DNA from: Novosphingobium sp. RL4
Lineage (GTDB): Bacteria > Pseudomonadota > Alphaproteobacteria > Sphingomonadales > Sphingomonadaceae
Length of the DNA stretch: 64,000 nt
Direction of reading: 5' to 3'
NCBI RefSeq assembly: GCF_035658495.1
Contig: NZ_CP141945.1
Coordinates: 893,501 to 957,500 of the forward strand
In this document: positions 56,338 to 64,000 of the stretch, in pieces
Numbering within the stretch: the first letter of the stretch is position 1
Layout: each line of letters begins with the position of its first letter
Notes under the pieces: generated by a model
What the model was told of the DNA's origin: nothing
Seen by the model: the letters and a program-made list of their open reading frames with translations, nothing else
Database searches by the model: none
Translations under genes and position numbers: made by a program

Positions 56338-57003
56338 ATGCGCATCCTGATCGTCGAGGATGACGCCCAGCTCGCACGCGGGGTGGTCTCGCTGCTGCGG
56401 GCGGCGGGCCATGCGATCGACCATGTCGCCAGCGGCGAGGACGCGCTCTCGGTGGCGGCGACCGAGCCCTACTCGCTGGTCATCCTTGACGTGGGCCTGC
56501 CCGATATCGATGGATTCGAAGTGCTCGCCCGGCTGCGCGCGCGGGGCGAGCAGGTGCAGGTGCTGATGCTCACCGCCCGCGACGGGCTGGACGACCGGGT
56601 GCGCGGGCTGGATCTCGGCGCGGACGATTACTTGCGCAAGCCTTTCGAAGTGGAGGAACTCGAAGCCCGCGTTCGCGCGCTTGGCCGCAGGCGCGGCGGC
56701 GATGCGGCGCCGGAAGTGCGGATCGGGGCGATGACGATCAACCGTTCTACCGGGCGCGTGGAAGTGGGAGAGCGGCTGGTCGAATTGCGCCGCCGCGAAT
56801 GGGCGGTGCTGGATGCACTGGCAGCACGCGCCGGGCAGATCGTCTCCCGCGAGACCTTGCAGGCCGAAGTGTTCGGCTTCGACGATCCGGTCGGTTCCAA
56901 TGCGCTCGAAGTGAACGTCACGCGGCTGCGCAGCAAGCTTGCGCCGGACGGCCCGGCCATCCGCACGGTGCGCGGCGTGGGCTACATGCTCGACCGTTCG
57001 TGA
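56338..57003 (+). CDS. OmpR-family response regulator (TctD/QseB-like)
   Basis: 221 residues. Receiver domain 1-115 with acidic pair Asp8/Asp9, phosphoacceptor Asp51 (LVILDVGLPDIDG) and Lys101 (LRKPFE). A winged-helix DNA-binding domain follows from about 125 (ELRRREWAVLDALA, TLRS-type LEVNVTRLRSKL, VRGVGYML). The next gene starts inside its stop codon (GTGA). Divergent from the binding protein/porin/transporter operon it likely controls. Confidence 0.92.
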   Translation: MRILIVEDDAQLARGVVSLLRAAGHAIDHVASGEDALSVAATEPYSLVILDVGLPDIDGFEVLARLRARGEQVQVLMLTARDGLDDRVRGLDLGADDYLRKPFEVEELEARVRALGRRRGGDAAPEVRIGAMTINRSTGRVEVGERLVELRRREWAVLDALAARAGQIVSRETLQAEVFGFDDPVGSNALEVNVTRLRSKLAPDGPAIRTVRGVGYMLDRS

Positions 57004-58385
57004 CAGCGCCTGCCGCCCAGCCGCGCGCGGTATCGCTTCGCCTTCGCCTTGGCATCGCCATGCTGGGGCCGCTGATGATCGTGGCGCTGGTGCTCGGCCT
57101 TGTCGGTTCGGCGATGATTTCCGATGTCGTGCGCCGCACCAACGACCGGGTGCTGGGCGGCGCGCTCGGCGCCATTGCCGAAACGGTGCAGGTGGAGCGC
57201 GGCGAAGTCACGCTGGACCTGCCGCCCGCCGCCTTCGGGATGCTTGAGAATTCCGAGCGCGACAATGTCTACTATCGCATTGCCGTGGGGAACCGCCTGC
57301 TCACCGGCTATGCCGACCTGCCCGCGCCCGACCTTGCATCCCTGCCGGTGGACGAGGCCCGTTTCCGCAATGCCGACTATCGCGGCCAGCCCATCCGCAT
57401 CGGCGAGATCAAGCGCGCGCTGCCCCGGATCGATGCGCCGGTGGTCGTTCAGGTGGCCGAGACGCTGGACAATCGCAACGCCCTGCGCAAGCGGCTGATG
57501 ACCGCGCTGCTGTTCGGCGAATGCGCGCTGGTCGGGATCGCGCTGGCCCTGATTCGCCCGGCGCTCGGCTGGAGCCTGCGCCCGCTGGCCGAATTGCGCA
57601 CCGTGATCGAGGCGCGCGACACCCGCGCCGCGCCGGACCTTTCCCCCCTTCAGACCGGGCCGCTGCCCGCCGAACTTCGGCCGCTGGCGCGTTCTTTCGA
57701 CCGCCTGCTCGCCCGGCTTGACGATGCCACCAGCGCCATGCGCCGCTTCACCGCCGATGCATCGCACCAGATGCGCACGCCGCTTTCCGTGCTCAAGGTC
57801 CAGGTTGCGCTGGCGCGGCGCGGCTCACGCGAAGCGCTTCAGGAAATCGACGAGGCGAGCGACCGGCTGGAGCGCCTGCTCACCCAGCTCCTCGCCCTTG
57901 CCCGCGCGGACGAGGCGGGCACCCTGCCGCCGCTGGAACGGGTGGATCTGGTGGAAGTGAGCCAGCGGGTGATCTCCCGCCGCATCCGGCAGGCCATCGA
58001 GGCCGAAGTGGAACTTCGTCTGGACGGCGGCGAGGACACGCCTTTCACGGCGCTGGGCCACCGCGCCCTGGTCTACGAGATGCTCTCCAACCTCGTGGAC
58101 AACGCCATCCGCTACAACCGGCGGGGCGGCACGGTCACGCTCGGGCTCGAACAGGGTCTCGGCAAAGTCCGGCTGATCGTCAGCGATACCGGCCCCGGCA
58201 TTCCCGCCGAACTGCGCGAACAGGCCATGTCGCGCTTCGCCCGCCTCCACGGCGAGCAAGGACCGACCGGCAGCGGGCTGGGGCTGGCGATCGTCAAGGC
58301 GGCAGCGGAAAGACTTGGCGCCGGTCTGGAACTGGCCGACGCCGCGCCGGGCCTGCGCGTCACCATGACTTTCCCGGCAGCCTGA
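57000..58385 (+). CDS. sensor histidine kinase (TctE-like)
   Basis: 461 residues from GTG 57000. A membrane segment at about 18-40, a periplasmic sensor domain of about 110 residues (2CSK_N type, YYRIAVGNRLLTGYADLP) and a second segment at about 167-190 lead to the H-box FTADASHQMRTPLSVLK (His256). The ATPase domain shows NLVDNAIRYNRRGG, DTGPGIP and GSGLGLAIV. The 2CSK_N sensor is that of tricarboxylate-type kinases, which may see the ligand through a binding protein. Confidence 0.9.
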   Translation: MTAPAAQPRAVSLRLRLGIAMLGPLMIVALVLGLVGSAMISDVVRRTNDRVLGGALGAIAETVQVERGEVTLDLPPAAFGMLENSERDNVYYRIAVGNRLLTGYADLPAPDLASLPVDEARFRNADYRGQPIRIGEIKRALPRIDAPVVVQVAETLDNRNALRKRLMTALLFGECALVGIALALIRPALGWSLRPLAELRTVIEARDTRAAPDLSPLQTGPLPAELRPLARSFDRLLARLDDATSAMRRFTADASHQMRTPLSVLKVQVALARRGSREALQEIDEASDRLERLLTQLLALARADEAGTLPPLERVDLVEVSQRVISRRIRQAIEAEVELRLDGGEDTPFTALGHRALVYEMLSNLVDNAIRYNRRGGTVTLGLEQGLGKVRLIVSDTGPGIPAELREQAMSRFARLHGEQGPTGSGLGLAIVKAAAERLGAGLELADAAPGLRVTMTFPAA

Positions 58386-58394
58386 CCCGGCCGT

Positions 58395-58961
58395 TCAGCC
58401 GGCACCCTCCTGCGGCGACAGGGCCGCCTCGCTCAGGAAAGCGTCCTCATCCGTGTGGGGCTCCCGCCCCAGTGCCGCGTTGCGCCCCGGAAACCGGCCA
58501 AACCGCGCGATCTCGGCGGCATGGCTGCGCGCAAAGGCAAGATTGCGGTCGGCAAAGTCGCGCAGCGCCGTGAAGCGCTCGATGCTCCGGGCCTGTATCG
58601 CCGGATCCTCGGAATGCATCAGCGGCATGTAGAAGAACTGGCGCTGCCCGGGCGAGAGACGCTCGTCCATGCCCGCCGCGATTCCGTCCAATGCAAGGGA
58701 CAGGGCCTTGTCGTCGCTTGCAAAAGCCTGCGCGGTACCGCGATGGATATGGCGGGAGAACTGGTCGAGCACGAGAATGAGCGCAAGGCGGCCGCGCGCA
58801 TCGTCGGCCCATCTGTCAAGCGCGCCGCCGGACGCATCCCGGTGCAAGGCTCCAAACCGCGCGCGCACCACCGAATCGAGTCTCTCGCCGCCGACGAACC
58901 AGTCCTGCGGTGTCAGTTGGCGAAACCAGAAATCCAGCACTTCGTCCTGCAACCTGCCCAT
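58395..58961 (-). CDS. DUF924 family protein
   Basis: 188 residues from ATG 58961 (AAGGAAG upstream). EVLDFWFRQLTPQDWFVGG and LALILVLDQFSRHIHRGTAQAFASDDKAL are the conserved DUF924 stretches, a TPR-like helical fold of unknown function. It is convergent with the kinase gene; CCGGC-CGTTCA-GCCGG (58387-58402) between the stops could terminate both. Confidence 0.85.
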   Translation of the reverse strand: MGRLQDEVLDFWFRQLTPQDWFVGGERLDSVVRARFGALHRDASGGALDRWADDARGRLALILVLDQFSRHIHRGTAQAFASDDKALSLALDGIAAGMDERLSPGQRQFFYMPLMHSEDPAIQARSIERFTALRDFADRNLAFARSHAAEIARFGRFPGRNAALGREPHTDEDAFLSEAALSPQEGAG

Positions 58962-59134
58962 CGTGATACTTCCTTTCACGCTGGAAACGCACGATCAGCG
59001 GCCGGGCTGCCATGGAAGAAGCCCGCGAGACGGGAAGTGGCCGGGAAAAACCGATGCCGGAAAGGCCAACAGCAAGCATATGCAGAAACAGGATAAAGAT
59101 CCCGCCTGCATAAAACCTCAATCGATTGCAGATT

Positions 59135-59242
59135 TCAACCGAACAGAAGCAGGGCCATCACGAACAGGGCAAGAGCCGTAAGACTCATGCCGCAGAGCAA
59201 TCCGAACGGACAACTCTGTATCGCAGGGTCGTACCTTTCCAT
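59135..59242 (-). CDS. small single-helix membrane protein, 35 residues
   Basis: ATG at 59242 is preceded by GGAGAAGG at proper spacing. The peptide starts MERYDPAIQSCPFG and continues as an uninterrupted hydrophobic helix (LTALALFVMALLLFG) up to TGA at 59135, the size of one membrane pass. No family was recognised. It lies alone between the DUF924 and EmrA genes, on the minus strand. The strong ribosome site and the amphipathic-to-hydrophobic layout are the support; expression is unproven. Confidence 0.5.
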   Translation of the reverse strand: MERYDPAIQSCPFGLLCGMSLTALALFVMALLLFG

Positions 59243-59438
59243 ACAACCTTCTCCGTCTTTTATGTTTTCTCCAGATTACGCCGATCCCTGTGCCCCGGCA
59301 AGTCGCCATGACGATATCGCGCCGGTCATCTTCGCGCATTTCCGGCCATGTTCCGCCGCTGAAACCGGCGGCAGGGAAAAAAGGAGGCTGCATCAATAGT
59401 CTCGACCGACCGCGAACTCGGCGCTATTTCCCGCCGCG

Positions 59439-60617
59439 ATGGCTGAAGACACCTCCCAACAGGGCCCGCAGGACACCGAAAACCGCAACGCGGCCGATGC
59501 CGGGGGCGATGCCCCCCGACGCGGGATCAATCCGCGCACCCGGGCCATCCTGATCGGGGTGGCGATCGCCGCACTGCTGGCGGCGGGGCTCTGGTACTGG
59601 CGCCACAAGACGTACGGCCAGTACTTCGAGGAAACCGACGACGCGCAGATCCGCGCCGACGCTGTGGCGATCGCGCCCAAGGTCGGCGGCTATGTCGCCG
59701 CGGTGCTCGTGGGCGATAACCAGGACGTGACGCAGGGCCAGCAGCTCGTCCGTATCGATCCGCGGGACTACGACGCCAAGGTGGCGCAGGCCCGCGCGCA
59801 GATCGCCGAGGCCGCAGCCGGAGCGGAGAACGCCCGCGCCTCCATCGCCGAGCAGCAGGCCGCGATCGCGCAGGCCGAGGCCCAGCTTGCCGCCGCGAAG
59901 ACCAAGGCCGCGCACGATGCCGCCGAAGTCGCCCGCTATGCACCGCTTGCCGCCAGCGGCGCGGAAACCCGCGAACAGCTTGCCCAGCTCCGCCTCACCG
60001 CCGCCCAGTCCGCGCAGCAGGTGCGCGAGCAGGCCGCCGGGCTGGAGATGCAGAAGCGCCGCGTCGCCGGAATGGAGGCACAGATCCGTCAGGCCGAGGC
60101 GCAGGGCCAGGGCGCCCGCGCCCAGTTCGAAGCCGCCGGGGTGGACCTCTCCTCCACGCACCTCTCCTCGCCTATCGCGGGCCGCGTGGGCGACCGCACC
60201 GTGCGGGTGGGCCAGTACGTGCAGGCAGGCACCCGGCTGATGTCGGTGGTCCCGCTCGACAAGCTCTACGTCGTCGCCAACTTCAAGGAGACGCAGCTTG
60301 CGCTGATGCGTCCGGGCCAGCCCGCCCGGATTTCGGTCGATGCCCTCAGCGGGGTCGAGGTCGTCGGCCGCGTCTCCAGCGTATCGCCGGGCACCGGCGC
60401 GCAGTTCTCGATCCTCCCCCCGGAAAACGCCACCGGCAACTTCACCAAGATCGTCCAGCGCGTTCCCGTGCGGCTGGAGATCGAAGCCCCCGCCTCGGCA
60501 CGCAAGGTGCTGCTGCCCGGCCTGTCCGTTTCGGTGACGGTCGATACCCGCAGCGCAAAGGACGAACTCGGCCGCATCGAGAAGGACCAGGAGCGGCTCG
60601 AAGCGAAGGGCCGCTGA
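59439..60617 (+). CDS. emrA: EmrA/HlyD-type membrane fusion protein
   Basis: 392 residues with one N-terminal membrane anchor at about 35-53 (AILIGVAIAALLAAGLWYW). The biotinyl-lipoyl halves are DDAQIRADAVAIAPKVGGYVAAVLVGDNQDV and LSSPIAGRVGDRTVRVGQYVQAG; between them is a long coiled-coil hairpin (about 115-225). It links the inner-membrane EmrB pump to the outer-membrane channel. First gene of a three-gene efflux operon. Confidence 0.9.
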   Translation: MAEDTSQQGPQDTENRNAADAGGDAPRRGINPRTRAILIGVAIAALLAAGLWYWRHKTYGQYFEETDDAQIRADAVAIAPKVGGYVAAVLVGDNQDVTQGQQLVRIDPRDYDAKVAQARAQIAEAAAGAENARASIAEQQAAIAQAEAQLAAAKTKAAHDAAEVARYAPLAASGAETREQLAQLRLTAAQSAQQVREQAAGLEMQKRRVAGMEAQIRQAEAQGQGARAQFEAAGVDLSSTHLSSPIAGRVGDRTVRVGQYVQAGTRLMSVVPLDKLYVVANFKETQLALMRPGQPARISVDALSGVEVVGRVSSVSPGTGAQFSILPPENATGNFTKIVQRVPVRLEIEAPASARKVLLPGLSVSVTVDTRSAKDELGRIEKDQERLEAKGR

Positions 60618-60618
60618 A

Positions 60619-62190
60619 GTGGCGAGCACCGCCCTGCCCTCCGGTAAAGGCACCGCTCCCGCCAGACCGGCCAACGCCGACCTGGGCGCCTGGCTGGCAG
60701 TGGCGGCAGGCACGCTGGGTGCGCTCATGGCGACGCTCGACATCTCGATCGTCAATTCCGCCCTCCCCACGATCCAGGGCGAGATCGGCGCCACCGGCAC
60801 CGAAGGCGCCTGGGTGGCGACGGCCTATCTGGTGGCAGAGATCATCATCATCCCGCTTTCGGCCTGGCTCGAACGCGTGCTCGGCCTGCGCACGTTCCTG
60901 CTGATCGCGGTTACGCTGTTCACCGGGTTCTCCATCGTCTGCGGGTTCGCCAACTCGCTGGTGATGATGATCGTCGGCCGGGTGGGACAGGGCTTCACCG
61001 GCGGCGCGATGATCCCCACCGCCCAGACCATCATCGCCCAGCGCCTGCCGCGCCACCAGCAGTCCATCGGCACGGCCGCCTTCGGCGTCGTCGCGATCCT
61101 GGGGCCGCTGATCGGCCCGCTGGTCGGCGGCTGGCTCGCGGAGAACCTGAGCTGGCACTACGCCTTCTTCCTCAACGTGCCGATTTCCTTCATCCTCATC
61201 ACCCTGCTGCTGGTGGGCCTGAAGCACCAGCCTTCCCGGCTGAACCTGCTGCGAGAGGCGGACTGGATCGGCATCGCCGGGCTGGCGCTGGGCATGGGCG
61301 GGCTGACGGTGTTCCTGGAGGAAGGATCGCGGGAAGAATGGTTCGCCTCGCCGCTGATCCAGAAGATGGCCTTCATCAGCGCGATCGGCTTCATCCTCCT
61401 GCTCTACGGCCAGTTCACCGCGCGCCGCCCGGTCATCAAGCTGGCACTCCTGCTTGACCGGCAGTTCGGATCGGTGGCGATCATGGGCATGGCGCTGGGC
61501 GTGGTGCTTTACGGCACTTCCTACGCCATCCCCCAGTTCCTCGCCTCCATCGCGGACTATAACGCGCTGCAATCGGGCAAGGTCGTGCTGCTCTCCGGCA
61601 TTCCCTCCATCCTGCTGATGCCCTTCGTGCCCTTCCTGCTGAAGCGCGTGGACATCCGCATCGCGGTGGCTTTCGGCATGGGCATCATGGGCCTTTCCGC
61701 ATTCATGGAGACCAGCCTGACGCTCGGCTCCACCGGCGGAGACTTTACCGAATCCCAGCTCATGCGGGGGGTCGGCCAGATCATGGGCATGCTCTTCCTC
61801 AGCCAGGCCGTGGTGCAGTCGGTCCCGCCGGAGGACGCGGGCGATGCCTCCGGCCTGTTCAACTCCATGCGCAACCTCGGCGGCAGCTTCGCGCTCGCCG
61901 GGATCTCGATCCTCCAGCAGAACCGCCTCTGGCTGCACTCCCGCCGGATCGAGGAAACGCTCAACGCCAATTCCCCCGCCGTGCAGGACTATGTGAACGG
62001 CCTCGGCCAGATGATCGGCAGCCCGCAAGCCGGCATCCGCATGCTGGGACAGCAGATTCAGGGACAAGCCCTCGTCATGACCTACAACGACATCTTCTTC
62101 GCCATGAGCATCGTGACGCTCGCGGTATTGCCGCTGGTGCTGTTCCTGCGCCCGCTGCCGCGCAACGCCGCGCTGGGGGCCATGCACTGA
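60619..62190 (+). CDS. emrB: EmrB/QacA-type DHA2 drug:H+ antiporter
   Basis: 523 residues starting at GTG 60619, one base after the emrA stop. Fourteen hydrophobic segments as in DHA2 transporters. Motif D1-like LGALMATLDISIVNSALPTIQ is at the N-terminus, and GFTGGAMIPTAQTII and GPLIGPLVGGWLAENLSWHYAFFLNVPI are motif C regions. Exports hydrophobic toxicants through EmrA and the OMF protein. Stop overlaps the next ATG (tgATG). Confidence 0.92.
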   Translation: MASTALPSGKGTAPARPANADLGAWLAVAAGTLGALMATLDISIVNSALPTIQGEIGATGTEGAWVATAYLVAEIIIIPLSAWLERVLGLRTFLLIAVTLFTGFSIVCGFANSLVMMIVGRVGQGFTGGAMIPTAQTIIAQRLPRHQQSIGTAAFGVVAILGPLIGPLVGGWLAENLSWHYAFFLNVPISFILITLLLVGLKHQPSRLNLLREADWIGIAGLALGMGGLTVFLEEGSREEWFASPLIQKMAFISAIGFILLLYGQFTARRPVIKLALLLDRQFGSVAIMGMALGVVLYGTSYAIPQFLASIADYNALQSGKVVLLSGIPSILLMPFVPFLLKRVDIRIAVAFGMGIMGLSAFMETSLTLGSTGGDFTESQLMRGVGQIMGMLFLSQAVVQSVPPEDAGDASGLFNSMRNLGGSFALAGISILQQNRLWLHSRRIEETLNANSPAVQDYVNGLGQMIGSPQAGIRMLGQQIQGQALVMTYNDIFFAMSIVTLAVLPLVLFLRPLPRNAALGAMH

Positions 62191-63647
62191 TGCGCGCCGC
62201 GCCCCTGCTCCTCGCGGTCTCGCTCTCGATCCTGGCCGGTGCCTGCACCATGGGCCCCGATTATGACGGCCCCCCGGCAGTCGCCAGCGCCGCCGCCGCG
62301 CGCGGCGGTTTCGTGCGCGCCGACGATCCTTCGCTGGCCGCGGGCCCCGGCCTCGCCCGCTGGTGGGAAAGCCTTGGCGACCCGGCGCTGACCGGCCTCG
62401 TCGACGATGCCCTGAGCAACAGCCCCAGCATCGAGGCCGCGCAGGCCCGCATCCGGGAAGCCCGCGCCAAGCTGGAGCAGAGCCGCGCCGGGCTCTATCC
62501 CTCGGTCGCCGCCAATGCGATGTACGTCCACGCCACCCTGCCCGGTTCCGGGATCGGCGGCAGTTCGTCTTCCGACGGAGCGGACGGCGAGAGTTCGGGC
62601 TCATCCGCACTCAACTTCTACAATGTCGGCGCCAATGTCTCGTGGGAGCCCGACCTGTTCGGCGGCAAGCACCGCGGCGTCGAGGCAGCCCGCGCGACGC
62701 TCGACCAGCGCTACGCCGACCTTGCCGATGCGCAAGTCTCGCTGAGCGCGCAAGTCGCCCAGTCCTACGTCAACTTGCGCGATGTGCAGGAACGCGCCCG
62801 GCTCAACGCCCGGTCGAGCGAACTCCAGCGCCGCGCCGTGGAACTCACCCGTCAGCGCTACGCGGCCGGCACCGCATCCAGGCTTCAGGTCGAGCGGCTG
62901 CAGAACCAGCTTTCCGCCACCGATGCGCAGAACGTGCCGCTCACCGCGCAGATCGCGATCTACAAGGACGCGCTTGCCGTGCTGACCGGCCGGGCGCCGG
63001 GCGAACTGGACGGCGCACTGGCGGCCGGGGCCCCGGTGCCGTTGCCGCCCGCCTCGGTTCCGATCGGCGATCCCGCCGCCCTGATCGCCCACCGCCCCGA
63101 CGTGCGTTCCGCCGAACGGGCGCTGGCGGCCGGCACCGCCCAGATCGGCGTCAAGAAGGCGCAGACGCTGCCGGGCCTCAAGTTCTCCGGCATCCTCGGC
63201 CTTGGCGGCACCGAACCGGGCGACGTGTTCGACCCCGGCAATTTCGCCGCCCTGCTGATGCCGCAGCTGAGCTGGCCCGTGCTGGACTTCGGCAAGAGCG
63301 GCAGCGCCGTGCGGGAAGCGGAAGCCCAGCGCGACGGCGCGCAGGCGCAATATCGCCAGGCCGTGCTAGAAGCCTTGCAGGATGCCGAGGACAGCCTTGC
63401 CCGTTTCGGCGCGACACGGCGCCAGCTTGCCCAGCTCACGATGGCCCAGCGCAGCGCGGCAACCGCCGCCGATCTCAATCGCCAGCGCTTCCGCGCCGGA
63501 ACCAGCAGCCTGATCGACCAGCTCGACATCGAACGGCAGGAACTGAGCGCGGCAACCTCCACCGCGCAGGCACGCGCGCAACTGACCATCGACTATATCG
63601 CGGTGCAGAAGGCGCTCGGCCTCGGCTGGAGCGACGAAAGGCGCTGA
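62190..63647 (+). CDS. NodT/OprM-type outer-membrane efflux lipoprotein
   Basis: 485 residues with lipobox LAGAC (Cys19). The OMF repeats are seen in RWWESLGDPALTGLVDDALSNSPSIEAAQARIREARAKLEQSRAGLYPSV and in ARFGATRRQLAQLTMAQRSAATAADLNRQRFRAGTSSLIDQLDIERQEL. It forms the trimeric channel through the outer membrane for the EmrAB pump. Confidence 0.9.
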   Translation: MRAAPLLLAVSLSILAGACTMGPDYDGPPAVASAAAARGGFVRADDPSLAAGPGLARWWESLGDPALTGLVDDALSNSPSIEAAQARIREARAKLEQSRAGLYPSVAANAMYVHATLPGSGIGGSSSSDGADGESSGSSALNFYNVGANVSWEPDLFGGKHRGVEAARATLDQRYADLADAQVSLSAQVAQSYVNLRDVQERARLNARSSELQRRAVELTRQRYAAGTASRLQVERLQNQLSATDAQNVPLTAQIAIYKDALAVLTGRAPGELDGALAAGAPVPLPPASVPIGDPAALIAHRPDVRSAERALAAGTAQIGVKKAQTLPGLKFSGILGLGGTEPGDVFDPGNFAALLMPQLSWPVLDFGKSGSAVREAEAQRDGAQAQYRQAVLEALQDAEDSLARFGATRRQLAQLTMAQRSAATAADLNRQRFRAGTSSLIDQLDIERQELSAATSTAQARAQLTIDYIAVQKALGLGWSDERR

Positions 63648-63694
63648 TCCTGCGGTCTGCACCGACCCGCAGAATGGCAGTTGTGCCCACCGAT

Positions 63695-63708
63695 TGTTAG
63701 CGCTATCT
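63695..63708 (+). promoter_or_regulatory. LacI-type operator before GH43 gene
   Basis: TGTTAGCGCTATCT, centred on GCGC, closely matches LacI-family operators of the TGTTAGCGCTAACA kind used for sugar genes in Caulobacter and sphingomonads. It ends 36 bp before the start of the glycosidase gene. Confidence 0.5.
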
Positions 63709-63744
63709 TTCCCGGATAAGGTTCATACCGACCGGGAGATTGAT

Positions 63745-64000
63745 GTGTCGAGGCGAATTTACGCAGCCCTTGCGGCAACCGCTTTCTGCGGCCTGATGGC
63801 AGCCTGCAACGGCACCGGCGGCGCCCCCGAAGCCACGGCTTCCGCCGACGCCACCGAAGCGGACGCCGCTTCGGGCAAGAAGTACCTTTCGCAGCCGCTC
63901 GTCAGCGAAATCTACACAGCCGACCCCTCGGCCCACGTGTGGAACGACAAGTTCTACATCTATCCCAGCCATGACATCGACGGCCCCACGCCCGAGGACG
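63745..64000 (+). CDS. glycoside hydrolase family 43 lipoprotein, N-terminal fragment
   Basis: The 85 visible codons start at GTG 63745 (GGGAG upstream). A signal peptide ends in lipobox GLMAAC (Cys21), followed by an Ala/Glu/Thr-rich linker and the GH43 start LVSEIYTADPSAHVWNDKFYIYPSHDID. GH43 enzymes are five-bladed beta-propeller arabinofuranosidases or xylosidases; the Asp in TADPSAHV fits the catalytic-base position of blade I. The gene continues beyond the window. Confidence 0.8.
   Translation, partial: MSRRIYAALAATAFCGLMAACNGTGGAPEATASADATEADAASGKKYLSQPLVSEIYTADPSAHVWNDKFYIYPSHDIDGPTPED

Noticed and set aside
56799..56999. Longer N-terminus for the histidine kinase
   Set aside because: This stretch is an out-of-frame reading of the response regulator gene; the GTG at 57000 overlaps the regulator stop and leads straight into the membrane segment.

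Overview
This GC-rich window looks like the chromosome of an alphaproteobacterium of the Sphingomonadaceae (Novosphingobium/Sphingobium-like). The reasons are four large TonB-system proteins, DUF6356 and SCPU (spore coat U) families, an OprP-type porin, NodT-type efflux lipoprotein, GH43 lipoprotein and frequent 4-bp start/stop overlaps. The genus is inferred, not shown. No rRNA, tRNA, CRISPR array or complete insertion sequence was seen.

Layout. 1-1.4 kb: the 5' end of an alanine racemase gene divergent from an Lrp/AsnC regulator, then two small proteins. 1.4-1.7 kb: a ~266-bp MITE-like element with 32-bp terminal inverted repeats, whose right end supplies the stop codon of the next gene. 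1.7-11.9 kb (minus): operon A, made of a TonB-dependent receptor, an NtaA/SnaA/DszA-type flavin monooxygenase, an oligopeptide-type ABC importer with a fused double ATPase, and a second monooxygenase. 12-20 kb: secreted unknown proteins and an archaic (Csu-like) chaperone-usher pilus operon followed by a MarR-like regulator. 20-22.6 kb: a thioredoxin-fold protein and a TonB-C domain protein. 22.6-26.5 kb: a dehydratase, an ornithine-cyclodeaminase-like reductase and a D-threonine-aldolase-like enzyme, divergent from a GntR/UTRA regulator; the set resembles most of the beta-hydroxyaspartate cycle. 26.5-37.1 kb (minus): a TonB receptor plus operon B (SsuA/TauA-type binding protein, TauD-like dioxygenase, NtaA-type and SsuD-type monooxygenases, triple rhodanese, cysteine-dioxygenase-like cupin, SsuB, SsuC). 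37.3-43.2 kb: a LysR regulator, a peroxiredoxin-like protein and the sulfate importer sbp-cysT-cysW-cysA with a YezD small protein. 43.2-47.2 kb: a probable Zur-controlled zinc cluster (MerC protein, DUF1826, CHAP protein, His-rich TonB receptor). 47.2-58.4 kb: Hsp70-like protein, YceI, TerC, ATP-grasp and AbrB proteins, CitMHS transporter, porin, binding protein and a divergent TctDE-like two-component system. 59.4-63.6 kb: an EmrA-EmrB-OMF tripartite efflux operon. 63.7 kb to end: the start of a GH43 glycosidase gene.

The strongest system-level signal is sulfur scavenging. Operon A, the second TonB receptor, operon B, the LysR gene and the sulfate importer all carry the same ~21-bp dyad (consensus CTCAACYAAWTYRDTWGAG) 33-60 bp before their start codons. 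This ties two organosulfur uptake and desulfurisation systems and sulfate import into one apparent regulon, with the adjacent LysR protein as the obvious but unproven regulator. Substrates of the two organosulfur operons cannot be read from sequence alone.
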